From assembly GCF_017876625.1 (NCBI RefSeq), contig NZ_JAGIOH010000001.1, positions 5,787,501 through 5,851,500 of the forward strand: DNA of 64,000 nt, in the 5' to 3' direction. The notes below the pieces were generated by a model, which made no database searches, was not told the DNA's origin, and worked only from the letters and a program-made list of their open reading frames with translations. The position numbers and the translations under genes were made by a program. This document shows, piece after piece, positions 32,453 to 42,691 of this stretch; within the stretch, counting starts at the first letter, position 1, and every line of letters begins with the position of its first letter. Origin of the DNA: Streptomyces syringium. Lineage in GTDB: Bacteria; Actinomycetota; Actinomycetes; Streptomycetales; Streptomycetaceae.

Positions 32453-32638
32453 TCAGCCCTCGCCCGCGCCGTCCTTCCCCTCGTCGCGGGCGGCGGCCCA
32501 GCCGCGCAGCCAGGCCGCCCGCCGCTGATCACCCGGCGGATACGGACAGTCGGCCACCTGCTCGCCCAACTCGAACGCCAGCCGCCCCTCCTTGAGCGCC
32601 ACCACCAGCTCGGCCTTGATCACTGTCACGAGGGCCAC
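32453..32638 (-). CDS. Rmf/CrpP-like small protein
   Basis: The 61-residue frame starts at GTG 32638 with GGAGAGG 3-5 bases upstream; GTG 32629 is an alternative. The product has VALKEGRLAFELGEQVADCP followed by YPPGDQRRAAWLRGWAAARD. This is the pattern of the Rmf/CrpP domain (Gly...Ala...Gly...CPY...R..WL.GW..A), known from ribosome modulation factor, which dimerises ribosomes into inactive 100S particles, and from the small CrpP proteins. Actinomycete members are poorly studied. It may be co-transcribed upstream of nothing else: the HTH-MurA gene on the same strand ends 49 bases before its start. Confidence 0.6.
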   Translation of the reverse strand: MALVTVIKAELVVALKEGRLAFELGEQVADCPYPPGDQRRAAWLRGWAAARDEGKDGAGEG

Positions 32639-32687
32639 CTACCTCTCCACCGACATCGGGTCCGTGGGATCAGTGTGACCCGTGGGA

Positions 32688-34217
32688 TCAGATGTCGCGG
32701 AAGATCTCGATCTGCGCGCCGATCGAGTTGAGCCGCTCCGCCAGGTCCTCGTAACCCCGGTTGATCACATAGACATTGCGCAGCACCGACGTGCCCTCCG
32801 CGGCCATCATGGCCAGCAGGACGACCACGGCGGGCCGCAGGGCCGGCGGGCACATCATCTCGGCCGAGCGCCAGCGGGTCGGGCCCTCGACGAGGACGCG
32901 GTGCGGGTCGAGGAGCTTGACGTCGGCGCCGAGGCGGTTGAGGTCGGTGAGGTAGATGGCGCGGTTGTCGTAGACCCAGTCGTGGATGAGGCTCTGGCCC
33001 TGGGCGGTGGCGGCGATGGCCGCGAAGAACGGCACATTGTCGATGTTCAGGCCCGGGAAGGGCATCGGGTGGATCTTGTCGATCGGCGCCCGCAGCTTGG
33101 AGGGGCGCACCGTGAGGTCCAGCAGCCGGGTGCGGCCGTTGTCCGCCGGGTACTCCGGGCTGCGCTCGTGGTCGAGGCCCATCTCCTCCAGGACGGCCAG
33201 TTCGATCTCGAGGAACTCGATCGGCACACGGCGGATCGTCAGCTCCGACTCCGTCACGACGGCGGCGGCGAGCAGGCTCATCGCCTCGACCGGGTCCTCG
33301 GAGGGGGCGTAGTCGACGTCGCGGTCGATGGTGGCCACGCCGTGCACGGTGAGGGTCGTGGTGCCGATGCCCTCGACGCGCACGCCGAGCTCCTCCAGGA
33401 AGAAGCAGAGGTCCTGGACCATGTAGTTGGAGCTGGCGTTGCGGATGACGGTGACGCCCTCGTGGCGGGCGGCGGCCAGCAGGGCGTTCTCGGTGACGGT
33501 GTCGCCGCGCTCGGTCAGCACGATCGCCCGGGTGGGTGCGACCGAACGGTCGACCTGTGCGTGGTACGTGCCGTCGGTGGCCGTGATCTCCAGGCCGAAG
33601 TGGCGCAGGGCCGTCATGTGCGGCTGGACGGTCCGGGTGCCGAGGTCGCAGCCGCCGGCGTAGGGGATCTTGAAGTGGTCCATGCGGTGCAGCAGCGGAC
33701 CGAGGAACATGATCACGCTGCGGGTGCGGCGGGCGGCCTCGGTGTCCATCGCGGCCAGGTCCAGCTCGGCGGGCGGCACGATCTCGAGGTCGTTGCCGTC
33801 GTTGATCCAGCGGGCCTTGACTCCGATGCTGCCGAGCACCTCGAGGATCCGGTAGACCTCCTCGATGCGGGCGACGCGGCGCAGCGTCGTACGGCCGGCG
33901 TTGAGGAGGGTCGCGCACAGCAGGGCCACGCAGGCGTTCTTGCTGGTCTTGACGTCGATGGCACCGGAGAGCCGGCGGCCGCCGACGACGCGCAGATGCA
34001 TGGGCCCCGCGTAGCCGAGGGAGACGATCTCGCTGTCCAGCGCCTCACCGATACGGGCGATCATATCAAGGCTGATGTTCTGATTTCCCCGCTCGATGCG
34101 GTTGACCGCGCTCTGGCTGGTCCCGAGGGCATCGGCGAGCTGCGACTGCGTCCAGCCACGGTGCTGACGGGCGTCACGGATGAGCTTGCCGATACGGGCG
34201 AGGTAGGCGTCTGTCAT
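32688..34217 (-). CDS. MurA-type UDP-GlcNAc 1-carboxyvinyltransferase fused to an N-terminal XRE-type HTH
   Basis: The 509-residue protein begins with a complete helix-turn-helix (residues about 5-62: RIGKLIRDARQHRGWTQSQL, ADALGTSQSAVNRIERGNQN). From about residue 73 it continues as a MurA/EPT fold: LSGAIDVKTSKNACVALLCA carries the Lys-Asn pair, and IPYAGGCDLGTRTVQPHMTA has a Cys at the position of the catalytic Cys that adds to PEP. MPFPGLNIDNVPFFAAIAAT and RSAEMMCPPALRPAVVVLLA fit the C-terminal half, where standard MurA has a PTD motif. Streptomycetes have a separate housekeeping MurA, so this is the second copy (murA2 type). The fusion suggests a transcription factor that reads cell-wall precursor levels or a regulated isoenzyme. 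Its start codon lies inside a palindrome. Confidence 0.88.
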   Translation of the reverse strand: MTDAYLARIGKLIRDARQHRGWTQSQLADALGTSQSAVNRIERGNQNISLDMIARIGEALDSEIVSLGYAGPMHLRVVGGRRLSGAIDVKTSKNACVALLCATLLNAGRTTLRRVARIEEVYRILEVLGSIGVKARWINDGNDLEIVPPAELDLAAMDTEAARRTRSVIMFLGPLLHRMDHFKIPYAGGCDLGTRTVQPHMTALRHFGLEITATDGTYHAQVDRSVAPTRAIVLTERGDTVTENALLAAARHEGVTVIRNASSNYMVQDLCFFLEELGVRVEGIGTTTLTVHGVATIDRDVDYAPSEDPVEAMSLLAAAVVTESELTIRRVPIEFLEIELAVLEEMGLDHERSPEYPADNGRTRLLDLTVRPSKLRAPIDKIHPMPFPGLNIDNVPFFAAIAATAQGQSLIHDWVYDNRAIYLTDLNRLGADVKLLDPHRVLVEGPTRWRSAEMMCPPALRPAVVVLLAMMAAEGTSVLRNVYVINRGYEDLAERLNSIGAQIEIFRDI

Positions 34218-34245
34218 GAGACAGACGGTATCTCAGATATGAGAT
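34209..34245. promoter_or_regulatory. Two palindromes over the start and promoter of the HTH-MurA gene
   Basis: GTCTGTC (34209-34215) and GACAGAC (34220-34226) are perfect arms around 4 bases and span the ATG (34217-34215, minus strand). ATCTCA (34230-34235) and TGAGAT (34240-34245) are perfect arms around GATA just upstream. An autoregulatory HTH domain is encoded next to them, and the divergent DUF1648 gene begins 60 bases away. Confidence 0.5.
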
Positions 34246-34304
34246 CCCTTCCCCATTGATCATTGTTCTATTACTATGCAAACAACTGAAAGGGGGGCGT
34301 GCAC

Positions 34305-35309
34305 ATGACCCTGAACGCGCCCGTACGTCCTGCGGCGATCCGGCGCCGCCCGTTCGTCGTGGCGTCGCCCTATCTGCTCGGCGCCGCCGCGTTCCTCACG
34401 GTTTTCCTCAGCCGCCGGGACCGGCTGCCCGATCCCATGGCCACCCACTTCGCCGGCGCCGGCCGCGCCGACGGCTTCACCGCGCTCGGTGTCTTCCCCT
34501 ATGCGGCTCTCGGCCTGCTGCTCGTGCCGGCAGCTCTTTTCGTCTGGTTCGCCCGGGCGGAGGGCGGCAGACACGCGAGCGGGCGGGCGCTCGTCGCCGT
34601 CGCCTACGGGGTCGCGGGGTTCACCGGCTTCCTGCTGACCGACCTCGTCGTCGCCAACGCACGGGCCGCCTCCGCCGAACAGGCCCGGCTCGGTGTCTGG
34701 CAGCTGGGCGCGGCCCTGGCTGTCGCCGCCGTCACCGCCGCTCTCGGACTGCTCCTGGCGGGCCGGAGCGCGCCGGCAGCGCCCGAGGCGGCCGACGGCC
34801 CGGGTGCCGCACCCCGGCTCGCCCTCCGGGAGGGGGAGAGCGTGACCTGGACGCGGACCGTCGGCTCCCGCGCCCTCTTCGCCTGCGGACCCGCGCTCCT
34901 CGCGCTGGGCGTGCCGGTCGCGCTCGTCGCGGGCTGGGGCCCGGCTCTCACCCTCCTGGCCCCCGGCGCGCTGCTGTCCGTCATGGCCGGCGCGCGCGTC
35001 ACGGTCGACCGGCACGGGCTGACCGCCACCGCGCCCTGGCTGCCGTGGCCCCGGCTGCGCGTACCGCTCGCCCGCATCGAGGAGGCGACCACCCGTGACA
35101 TCAACGCCCTGAAGGACATGGGCGGTTGGGGCTACCGCGTGCACCCGGGCCGCAGCGGGCTCGTGCTGCGCTCCGGCGACGCGATCGTGGCCCGGCTGAC
35201 CACCGGAAGCGAGTTCGTGATCACCGTCGACGACGCGGCCACGGCCGCCGCACTGCTCAACGCGCTGGTCGCCCGCGACCGTGCGCACCACGGGGGGCTG
35301 ACGTGCTGA
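34305..35309 (+). CDS. DUF1648-domain membrane protein
   Basis: The ATG at 34305 has a GGGGGG run 7 bases upstream and gives 334 residues; an in-frame GTG at 34299 sits too close to it. Residues about 20-65 hold a first membrane helix and the DUF1648 signature (RLPDPMATHFAGAGRADGFT). Helices follow at about 64-85, 95-112, 128-150 and 190-230. The C-terminal part (VTVDRHGLTATAPWLPWPRL, then GWGYRVHPGRSGLVLRSGDA) is a PH-like domain outside the membrane. Such proteins usually pair with a short GntR regulator, as here, where the genes overlap by 7 bases. Function unknown; related proteins are linked to cell-envelope stress and SdpI-type immunity. Confidence 0.8.
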   Translation: MTLNAPVRPAAIRRRPFVVASPYLLGAAAFLTVFLSRRDRLPDPMATHFAGAGRADGFTALGVFPYAALGLLLVPAALFVWFARAEGGRHASGRALVAVAYGVAGFTGFLLTDLVVANARAASAEQARLGVWQLGAALAVAAVTAALGLLLAGRSAPAAPEAADGPGAAPRLALREGESVTWTRTVGSRALFACGPALLALGVPVALVAGWGPALTLLAPGALLSVMAGARVTVDRHGLTATAPWLPWPRLRVPLARIEEATTRDINALKDMGGWGYRVHPGRSGLVLRSGDAIVARLTTGSEFVITVDDAATAAALLNALVARDRAHHGGLTC

Positions 35310-35665
35310 TCCGACTCGACCCCGCGTCCCCGCTGCCGCTCGGCGACCAGATCGCCGCCGCCGTCCGCGGAGCCATCGCCGACGGCGCCGTCCGCCCCGG
35401 CGAACGCCTCCCCGCCGCCCGCGCGCTCGCCGACTCCCTCGGCGTCAACGTCCACACCGTGCTCCGGGGCTACCAGCGCCTGCGCGAGGAGGACCTCATC
35501 GAGCTGCGCCGCGGCCGCGGGGCGGTGGTCACCGGCGGCGGCACCTCCCCGGGCCGCGCCCGCCTCGTCGAGGGCGTCCGCCACCTGATCGCGGAGGCCC
35601 GCACCCTCGGACTCTCCGACGAGGAGGTCCTGTCCCTGGTCAGGACGGGGCTGGCGGGGCGGTGA
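35303..35665 (+). CDS. GntR-family regulator, YtrA-like short form
   Basis: The 120-residue protein from GTG 35303 has the winged helix (LIRLDPASPLPLGDQIAAAV, GERLPAARALADSLGVNVHT, VLRGYQRLREEDLIELRRGR). It ends after a short helical tail (RLVEGVRHLIAEARTLGLSD) with no ligand-binding domain. This is the YtrA subfamily, which typically autoregulates its operon. It overlaps the DUF1648 gene by 7 bases, so it most likely controls that membrane protein. A candidate operator is the TTGTT...AACAA region at 34264-34285. Confidence 0.85.
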   Translation: MLIRLDPASPLPLGDQIAAAVRGAIADGAVRPGERLPAARALADSLGVNVHTVLRGYQRLREEDLIELRRGRGAVVTGGGTSPGRARLVEGVRHLIAEARTLGLSDEEVLSLVRTGLAGR

Positions 35666-35672
35666 GGCGAAG

Positions 35673-36227
35673 TCAGAATTCCGAGGTGTCCAGGTCGAGG
35701 TCGAAGGGGGCGGGGAGGTGAAGGGGGGTACCGAAAGCGTGAGGTCCGTCCGACGTGGCGTAACCGAGGTCGCCCGGCTCGCTGAAGAGCGTGCAGGACT
35801 TCTCCTGGCGATCGACCAACAGGTAGAGGGGCGCCCCGTACTCGGCGTACCGGCGGCGTTTCGCCACTCGGACGGCGTCGCCGTCGGGGTCCGAGGTGAT
35901 CTCGACGATCAGGAGCGTCTGGTCGGGCAGTAGGGCAGTGGCACCCTTCGCCAGGGCCCTGGGCGCGACCGCTAGGTCCGGGATATACCAGTTGCTGCTG
36001 CCGGGGAGATCCAGATCACCCGAACCCGAGACGCAGCCCAGTTCTGCGACCACGGGCGCGATCTGGTCGCGGATCCGGTCGGCTGCGGTGTCGTGCGCCC
36101 GTTGCGGACGCGTGAGTTCGATGAACCCTTCCACGATCTGCGGCCGCCCTCCCTCGTAATGCTGGATTGCGTACTTCAGCGCGGTTTCGGGGTCGTCGAC
36201 TACGTAGGTAGGGGGCTGTGTGCTCAT
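35673..36227 (-). CDS. Uma2-family PD-(D/E)XK nuclease-like protein
   Basis: The 184-residue protein has the Uma2 (DUF820) fold: YEGGRPQIVEGFIELTRPQR, then WYIPDLAVAPRALAKG (Asp), LLIVEITSDPDGDAVRVAKR (Glu and, after a turn, Lys) and RYAEYGAPLYLLVDR. The D...ExT...K set needed for nuclease chemistry is intact. The family is very expanded in Streptomyces and cyanobacteria and often lacks a known role. It is convergent with the GntR gene and divergent from aconitase. Confidence 0.85.
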   Translation of the reverse strand: MSTQPPTYVVDDPETALKYAIQHYEGGRPQIVEGFIELTRPQRAHDTAADRIRDQIAPVVAELGCVSGSGDLDLPGSSNWYIPDLAVAPRALAKGATALLPDQTLLIVEITSDPDGDAVRVAKRRRYAEYGAPLYLLVDRQEKSCTLFSEPGDLGYATSDGPHAFGTPLHLPAPFDLDLDTSEF

Positions 36228-36422
36228 TGGTCGTTTCTATGGCAATAGGCGCCCGCCCAGAGCCTTTCTGCGCACTCTTCACTCGCACAGGTGAACGGGT
36301 CCACAGATCTCAAGAGCGCAGCTCCGGTGGTCGTCGACCAGCCCGAGTCGACCGGTCGCCCACAGGTGAGGGCCACGCACGGCCTATCAGGGCATGACCG
36401 TGCCGCAGCGATGTACTAGAGT

Positions 36423-36440
36423 TATCTCGACATCGAGATA
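36423..36440. promoter_or_regulatory. Perfect palindrome upstream of aconitase
   Basis: TATCTCGACATCGAGATA reads the same on both strands except for the central CA, with 8-base arms. It is 132 bases before the aconitase start. Such a site suggests a dedicated dimeric regulator; which one cannot be told. Confidence 0.6.
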
Positions 36441-36481
36441 TCTGCCGAGAGGCGTACCGCTGCCGCGCCAGTAAGGCATGC

Positions 36482-39286
<2,805 letters not shown>

Positions 39287-39309
39287 GCGGTATCGACAGG
39301 GCGTTCACA

Positions 39310-39340
39310 GGGCCGCACCCCGTTCTACGGGGTGCGGCCC
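39310..39340 (+). terminator. Terminator after aconitase
   Basis: GGGCCGCACCCCG (39310-39322) pairs perfectly with CGGGGTGCGGCCC (39328-39340) around the 5-base loop TTCTA. Confidence 0.85.
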
Positions 39341-39495
39341 TTCGCCGTGTGTCAAAAGGTGTCTCTCCACTCGCACGGGGCATACCCCAACACGTCCGGG
39401 TGATCCGGGGATTGATGATGTGTACCGCATTCCTATGCGGGTTAGGCTCCCTGCCGTGACGACGCGAAGCCGTCGTTCCAGAGGGAGGGAAAGCA

Positions 39496-39774
39496 ATGGG
39501 ATCCGCCGTTACCTACGGGGAACTCGACCGGCTTTGCGGTGAGGAGCTTCCCCGGCGGATCGCGCTTTCGACTGTGCTGCCGGCAGGCGCCTCGGGCGCC
39601 GACCCGCCCGTGTTCCCGACACGGGTGGAAACGGACCACGGGACCACGGTGGCCTACGCCTGCCAGTACCGGCAGAACGCCGGCAGCCCACCCTTGCTCG
39701 TCGCGCTGGGACTGGCTTCCAGCGACCCCGGTTACAGCACCACGTGTATTCCTGCGGCCATTACCAGCCGCTGA
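39496..39774 (+). CDS. Putative RiPP precursor peptide 1
   Basis: The 92-residue peptide starts at ATG 39496 behind GGGAGGG. A leader-like N-terminus (TYGELDRLCGEELPRRIALS) is followed by a variable linker. The last 46 residues begin with DHGTTVAYACQ and end with STTCIPAAITSR. The next gene encodes a second peptide with the same layout. Their 46-residue tails align without gaps, are identical at 24 positions and keep both Cys (tail positions 10 and 38). The leader motif (Y/F)xELDxxxGExLPxR is shared too. This is the pattern expected of a RiPP or bacteriocin precursor pair. No modifying enzyme other than a membrane peptidase is next to it. Product unknown. Confidence 0.6.
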   Translation: MGSAVTYGELDRLCGEELPRRIALSTVLPAGASGADPPVFPTRVETDHGTTVAYACQYRQNAGSPPLLVALGLASSDPGYSTTCIPAAITSR

Positions 39775-39802
39775 CCGCCGCTTTACGAGAAGGGGTACGG
39801 AA

Positions 39803-40135
39803 ATGGAAAACGCCATCAGCTTCGAGGAACTCGACAACGTCACGGGCGAGGTGCTGCCCGAGCGGACCGTGATGGGCATCGTGGCCACACCTCTGAACTT
39901 CGGGGACCCGGGTGACGGGAGCGCCGGTGCCGGCGCCTCCAGCAGCAGCTCCGCGACGTCGTCGGGCGGCGGCGTGGTCTCCCACGCCCCGAGCGACCAC
40001 GGCACCACGGCCCTGTCGTCCTGCCAGGCCGTGGACCGGCAGGGAACGCCGGGCCTGCTCGGCTCGCTCGGCCTGCCGTCCACCAACCCGACGACCAGCA
40101 TGACCTGTATGCCCGCGGCGATCTCGAGCCACTGA
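39803..40135 (+). CDS. Putative RiPP precursor peptide 2
   Basis: The 110-residue peptide starts at ATG 39803 with AAGGGG about 8 bases upstream, 28 bases after the first precursor. The leader (ISFEELDNVTGEVLPERTVM) resembles that of the first peptide. An 18-residue-longer Gly/Ser-rich linker (GAGASSSSSATSSGGGVV) separates it from the 46-residue tail, which begins DHGTTALSSCQ and ends SMTCMPAAISSH. The two Cys, the central LLxxLGL and the PAAI ending are conserved between the pair. I infer a small secreted or modified two-peptide product. A hairpin terminator follows, so both precursors are probably made in excess over the peptidase. Confidence 0.6.
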   Translation: MENAISFEELDNVTGEVLPERTVMGIVATPLNFGDPGDGSAGAGASSSSSATSSGGGVVSHAPSDHGTTALSSCQAVDRQGTPGLLGSLGLPSTNPTTSMTCMPAAISSH

Positions 40136-40161
40136 CCGGCTAGCCGTTCGGGTAATTCTTC

Positions 40162-40193
40162 GGGGAAGAGCCGGAGTCATCCGGCTCTTCCCC
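40162..40193 (+). terminator. Hairpin between the precursor genes and the peptidase gene
   Basis: GGGGAAGAGCCGGA (40162-40175) and TCCGGCTCTTCCCC (40180-40193) are perfect arms around GTCA. Partial read-through would give many precursor transcripts and fewer peptidase transcripts. Confidence 0.75.
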
Positions 40194-40239
40194 GTCCTTC
40201 GCAGGCCGTCCGCCGTCAGTCACGTCACGGAGAGCGCCC

Positions 40240-41514
40240 ATGGCACTGTCGGAACCCGCGCTGCTGGCCGGCATGGAGCTGGTCGGCGAGTTCGAGGACT
40301 CCGGCTACCGCGAGCCGCCCCACCTCGTCTGCCGGCCCGACGGGCAGGTCGTCCGTCTGCCCACCCTGCTCTACCAGGTCGTCCGGGCGCTGAGCGCCCT
40401 GCCGGAGCGGCAGCGGACGGCGGCGGTGGCCGAGGAACTCAGCCGGGAGACGGGGCGGCAGTTCACCGCGGACCACGTCGCCTTCCTCATCGACAAGAAG
40501 CTCGCGCCGCTCGGCATCACCACCTACAGCGACGGTTCACCGCCGCCCCTCACGCCCAAGAGCGACCCGTTCCTCTCCTTCCGGTTCCGGGTGGCGGTGC
40601 TGCCGGAGCATGTCACCTGGTTTCTCTCCGGTCTCTTCGCCTGGCTGTTCCGCCCGCTGCTGGTGGTCGGTGCCCTCGCCGTGTTCGTGGCCGGCGAGGT
40701 ATGGCTGTGGTCGACACAGGACGCCGGTGCCGCGCTGCGGACGGTGCTCTCCTCCCCGGCCGGCGTGCTGCTCGTCGTCCTCCTGGCCATCGCCTCGTGT
40801 GTGTTCCACGAAATGGGCCATGGCGCGGCGTGCCGCTACGGAGGTGCGCGGCCCGGCGCCATGGGATGCGGCATCTACGTCGTGTGGCCCGCCTTCTACA
40901 CCGACATCACCAACTCCTATCGGCTGGGCCGCGCGGGCCGTATCCGGGCCGACCTGGGTGGTGTCTACTTCAACGCGCTCTTCGTCCTGGGCCTGCTCGC
41001 GCTGTACGCGGCGACCGGCAATCCGCTGCTCCTGGTGGCGATCCTTTCCGTCCACCTGGAAATGTTTCAGCAGCTGATTCCCACACTGCGGTTCGACGGC
41101 TATTACATCGTCGCGGACCTGACCGGCATTCCCGACCTCTTCAAGTACATCGGGCCCATTCTCAAGCGGGTCGTCCTCCGCCGACCGCACGACGAGCGGC
41201 TCCGCGCCCTCAAGCGATGGCCGCAGACTGTCGTCGCGGTATGGGTCGTGTTCCTGGTGCCCGCGCTCGTTCTTCAGCTGGGCGTGGTGCTCATGAATAT
41301 GCCCCGACTGCTCGAAACCGACTGGCGGACCGTCAATTCCCTGGTGGAGAACGCCGGTACGTCCGGTAATCAGGTCCTCGGCATGGTCGCGGCGTGTATC
41401 CAGATCCTGTTGCTCACGCTGCCCGTCGTCGGACTGGTCCTGGTGTTCGCGCGACCGGTGCGGTCCCTCGGCCGTGTCATCCGGCGCCGGGTGAGCCGCC
41501 GCGCTCCCGCGTGA
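40240..41514 (+). CDS. Membrane M50-type zinc metalloprotease with PqqD-like N-terminal domain (RiPP maturation candidate)
   Basis: The 424-residue protein starts at ATG 40240 behind GGAGAG. Residues about 20-95 (HLVCRPDGQVVRLPTLLYQV, then TAAVAEELSRETGRQFTADH, then VAFLIDKKLAPLGI) have the layout of a PqqD-like RiPP recognition element. Then come six or seven membrane helices. Helix 3 carries SCVFHEMGHGAACRYGG, the HExxH zinc site (residues about 190-194), and LRFDGYYIVADLTG supplies the third-ligand Asp region of M50 site-2-type proteases. Streptomycete homologues are named putative peptide zinc metalloproteases. Next to two paired small peptides, I infer that it recognises their leaders and cleaves or exports them. 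No ABC transporter is adjacent. Confidence 0.75.
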   Translation: MALSEPALLAGMELVGEFEDSGYREPPHLVCRPDGQVVRLPTLLYQVVRALSALPERQRTAAVAEELSRETGRQFTADHVAFLIDKKLAPLGITTYSDGSPPPLTPKSDPFLSFRFRVAVLPEHVTWFLSGLFAWLFRPLLVVGALAVFVAGEVWLWSTQDAGAALRTVLSSPAGVLLVVLLAIASCVFHEMGHGAACRYGGARPGAMGCGIYVVWPAFYTDITNSYRLGRAGRIRADLGGVYFNALFVLGLLALYAATGNPLLLVAILSVHLEMFQQLIPTLRFDGYYIVADLTGIPDLFKYIGPILKRVVLRRPHDERLRALKRWPQTVVAVWVVFLVPALVLQLGVVLMNMPRLLETDWRTVNSLVENAGTSGNQVLGMVAACIQILLLTLPVVGLVLVFARPVRSLGRVIRRRVSRRAPA

Positions 41515-41525
41515 GGAAAGCAAAA

Positions 41526-41555
41526 GGGCCGCACCCCCGTCCGGGAGTGCGGCCC
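41526..41555. terminator. Terminator between the peptidase gene and the FG-GAP gene
   Basis: GGGCCGCACCCCC (41526-41538) pairs with GGGAGTGCGGCCC (41543-41555) with one mismatch. It serves the convergent genes on both sides. Confidence 0.75.
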
Positions 41556-41566
41556 TCGTCTTCGGG

Positions 41567-42583
41567 TCAGAACATCAGGCGGTACTGGTTCCAGCCCGAG
41601 TTGCCGATCTTCACGCGGGCCTTGAAGGGCGAGGACGCCTTGCCCGTGCCCTTGTAGAGCCACAGGGCGCCGTCGCGGTCGCGGGCGATCAGGTCGCTGC
41701 GGCCGTCGAGGTCCACGTCACCGGTGCCGAGCAGCTTGCTGAACTGGTTCCAGCCGGCACCGATCTTCGTGCGCGCGGCGAACGGCTTGGTGGAGTCGCC
41801 GGTGCCCTTGTAGAGCCACAGCACACCGTCCTTGTCGCGGGCGACGATGTCGGCCTTGCCGTCACCGGTCAGGTCGCCCCGGCCCGCGATCTGGGAGAAC
41901 TGGCCCCAGCCGGGACCGACCTTCTTACGGCCCGACAGCGAACCGTCGGCGGAGGCGAGGTAGAGCCACAGCACACCGGAGCGGTCGCGGACGAGGATGT
42001 CCGACTGCTTCGACCCGCCGAGGTTGCCCGGGGTGAACAGCTGGTCGTACTGCGCCCAGTCGGTCGCGATCCGGCGGCCGTCGCTGCCGGCGCTGGCGTA
42101 GTAGATGTTGCTGTCGGGACCGCGCAGGTACAGGCCGTCGGGCATGCCGTCGGCGTTGTGGTCGACCCGGACACCCGTGTTGATGTCCTGCCAGCCGCCG
42201 TCCATGCGCTGGCGGGGCGTCAGCCCGCCTTTTCCGTCGGGCCAGTAGGCGTAGATGTCGCCGGAGCCGTTGACGGCCGAGACGGGGAAGAAGGGGGCCG
42301 CCGCCGTGGGGCCGCTCGGGCGGAGCGCGCGCGGCGCCGCCAGGCCCGGGGCGGTGGTCCTGGCGTCCGCCGTGGGGGCGCCCCTGACGGCGCTCCGGGC
42401 CTCGGCCCAGCGCTTGACGCCGTCCTGGGCCGAGTGCTGCGCCGCGCGCTGCGCGGGCGAGGCGGCCGGCGAGCTGTCGGCCAGGGCGGTTCCGGCGGTG
42501 GTGCCGACCAGAGCGGCGGCTATCGCCGCGGTCGCGAGGCGGCTCAGGGCGCGCCCGCGGAAGCGGCCGGGAAGGTGGGCCAC
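41567..42583 (-). CDS. Secreted FG-GAP/VCBS-repeat protein
   Basis: The 338-residue protein from GTG 42583 begins with a Sec signal peptide (RLATAAIAAALVGTTAGTAL, cleavage after ALA). A linker of about 70 residues precedes a beta-propeller-type repeat region with about five blades, each with the FG-GAP hallmark. Examples are GDLTGDGKADIVARDKDGVL (followed by WLYKGTG) and GDVDLDGRSDLIARDRDGAL. The Asp-rich loops probably bind calcium. Such proteins are common in streptomycete secretomes and usually bind ligands or carbohydrates; no catalytic domain is present. Function unknown. Confidence 0.85.
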   Translation of the reverse strand: MAHLPGRFRGRALSRLATAAIAAALVGTTAGTALADSSPAASPAQRAAQHSAQDGVKRWAEARSAVRGAPTADARTTAPGLAAPRALRPSGPTAAAPFFPVSAVNGSGDIYAYWPDGKGGLTPRQRMDGGWQDINTGVRVDHNADGMPDGLYLRGPDSNIYYASAGSDGRRIATDWAQYDQLFTPGNLGGSKQSDILVRDRSGVLWLYLASADGSLSGRKKVGPGWGQFSQIAGRGDLTGDGKADIVARDKDGVLWLYKGTGDSTKPFAARTKIGAGWNQFSKLLGTGDVDLDGRSDLIARDRDGALWLYKGTGKASSPFKARVKIGNSGWNQYRLMF

Positions 42584-42624
42584 GTAGGTCTCCAGAAGAA
42601 ATCAGACTCAATCAGACAAAGAAA

Positions 42625-42652
42625 GGTGGCGTGTCTGTTTTGACACGCCACC
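42625..42652. terminator. Hairpin between the GH92 gene and the FG-GAP gene
   Basis: GGTGGCGTGTC (42625-42635) and GACACGCCACC (42642-42652) are perfect arms around TGTTTT. The loop's T run suggests termination of the GH92 transcript. Confidence 0.7.
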
Positions 42653-42691
42653 AGACGAAACCGATCGTTTCACACTTTCTTTACCTGTCAA

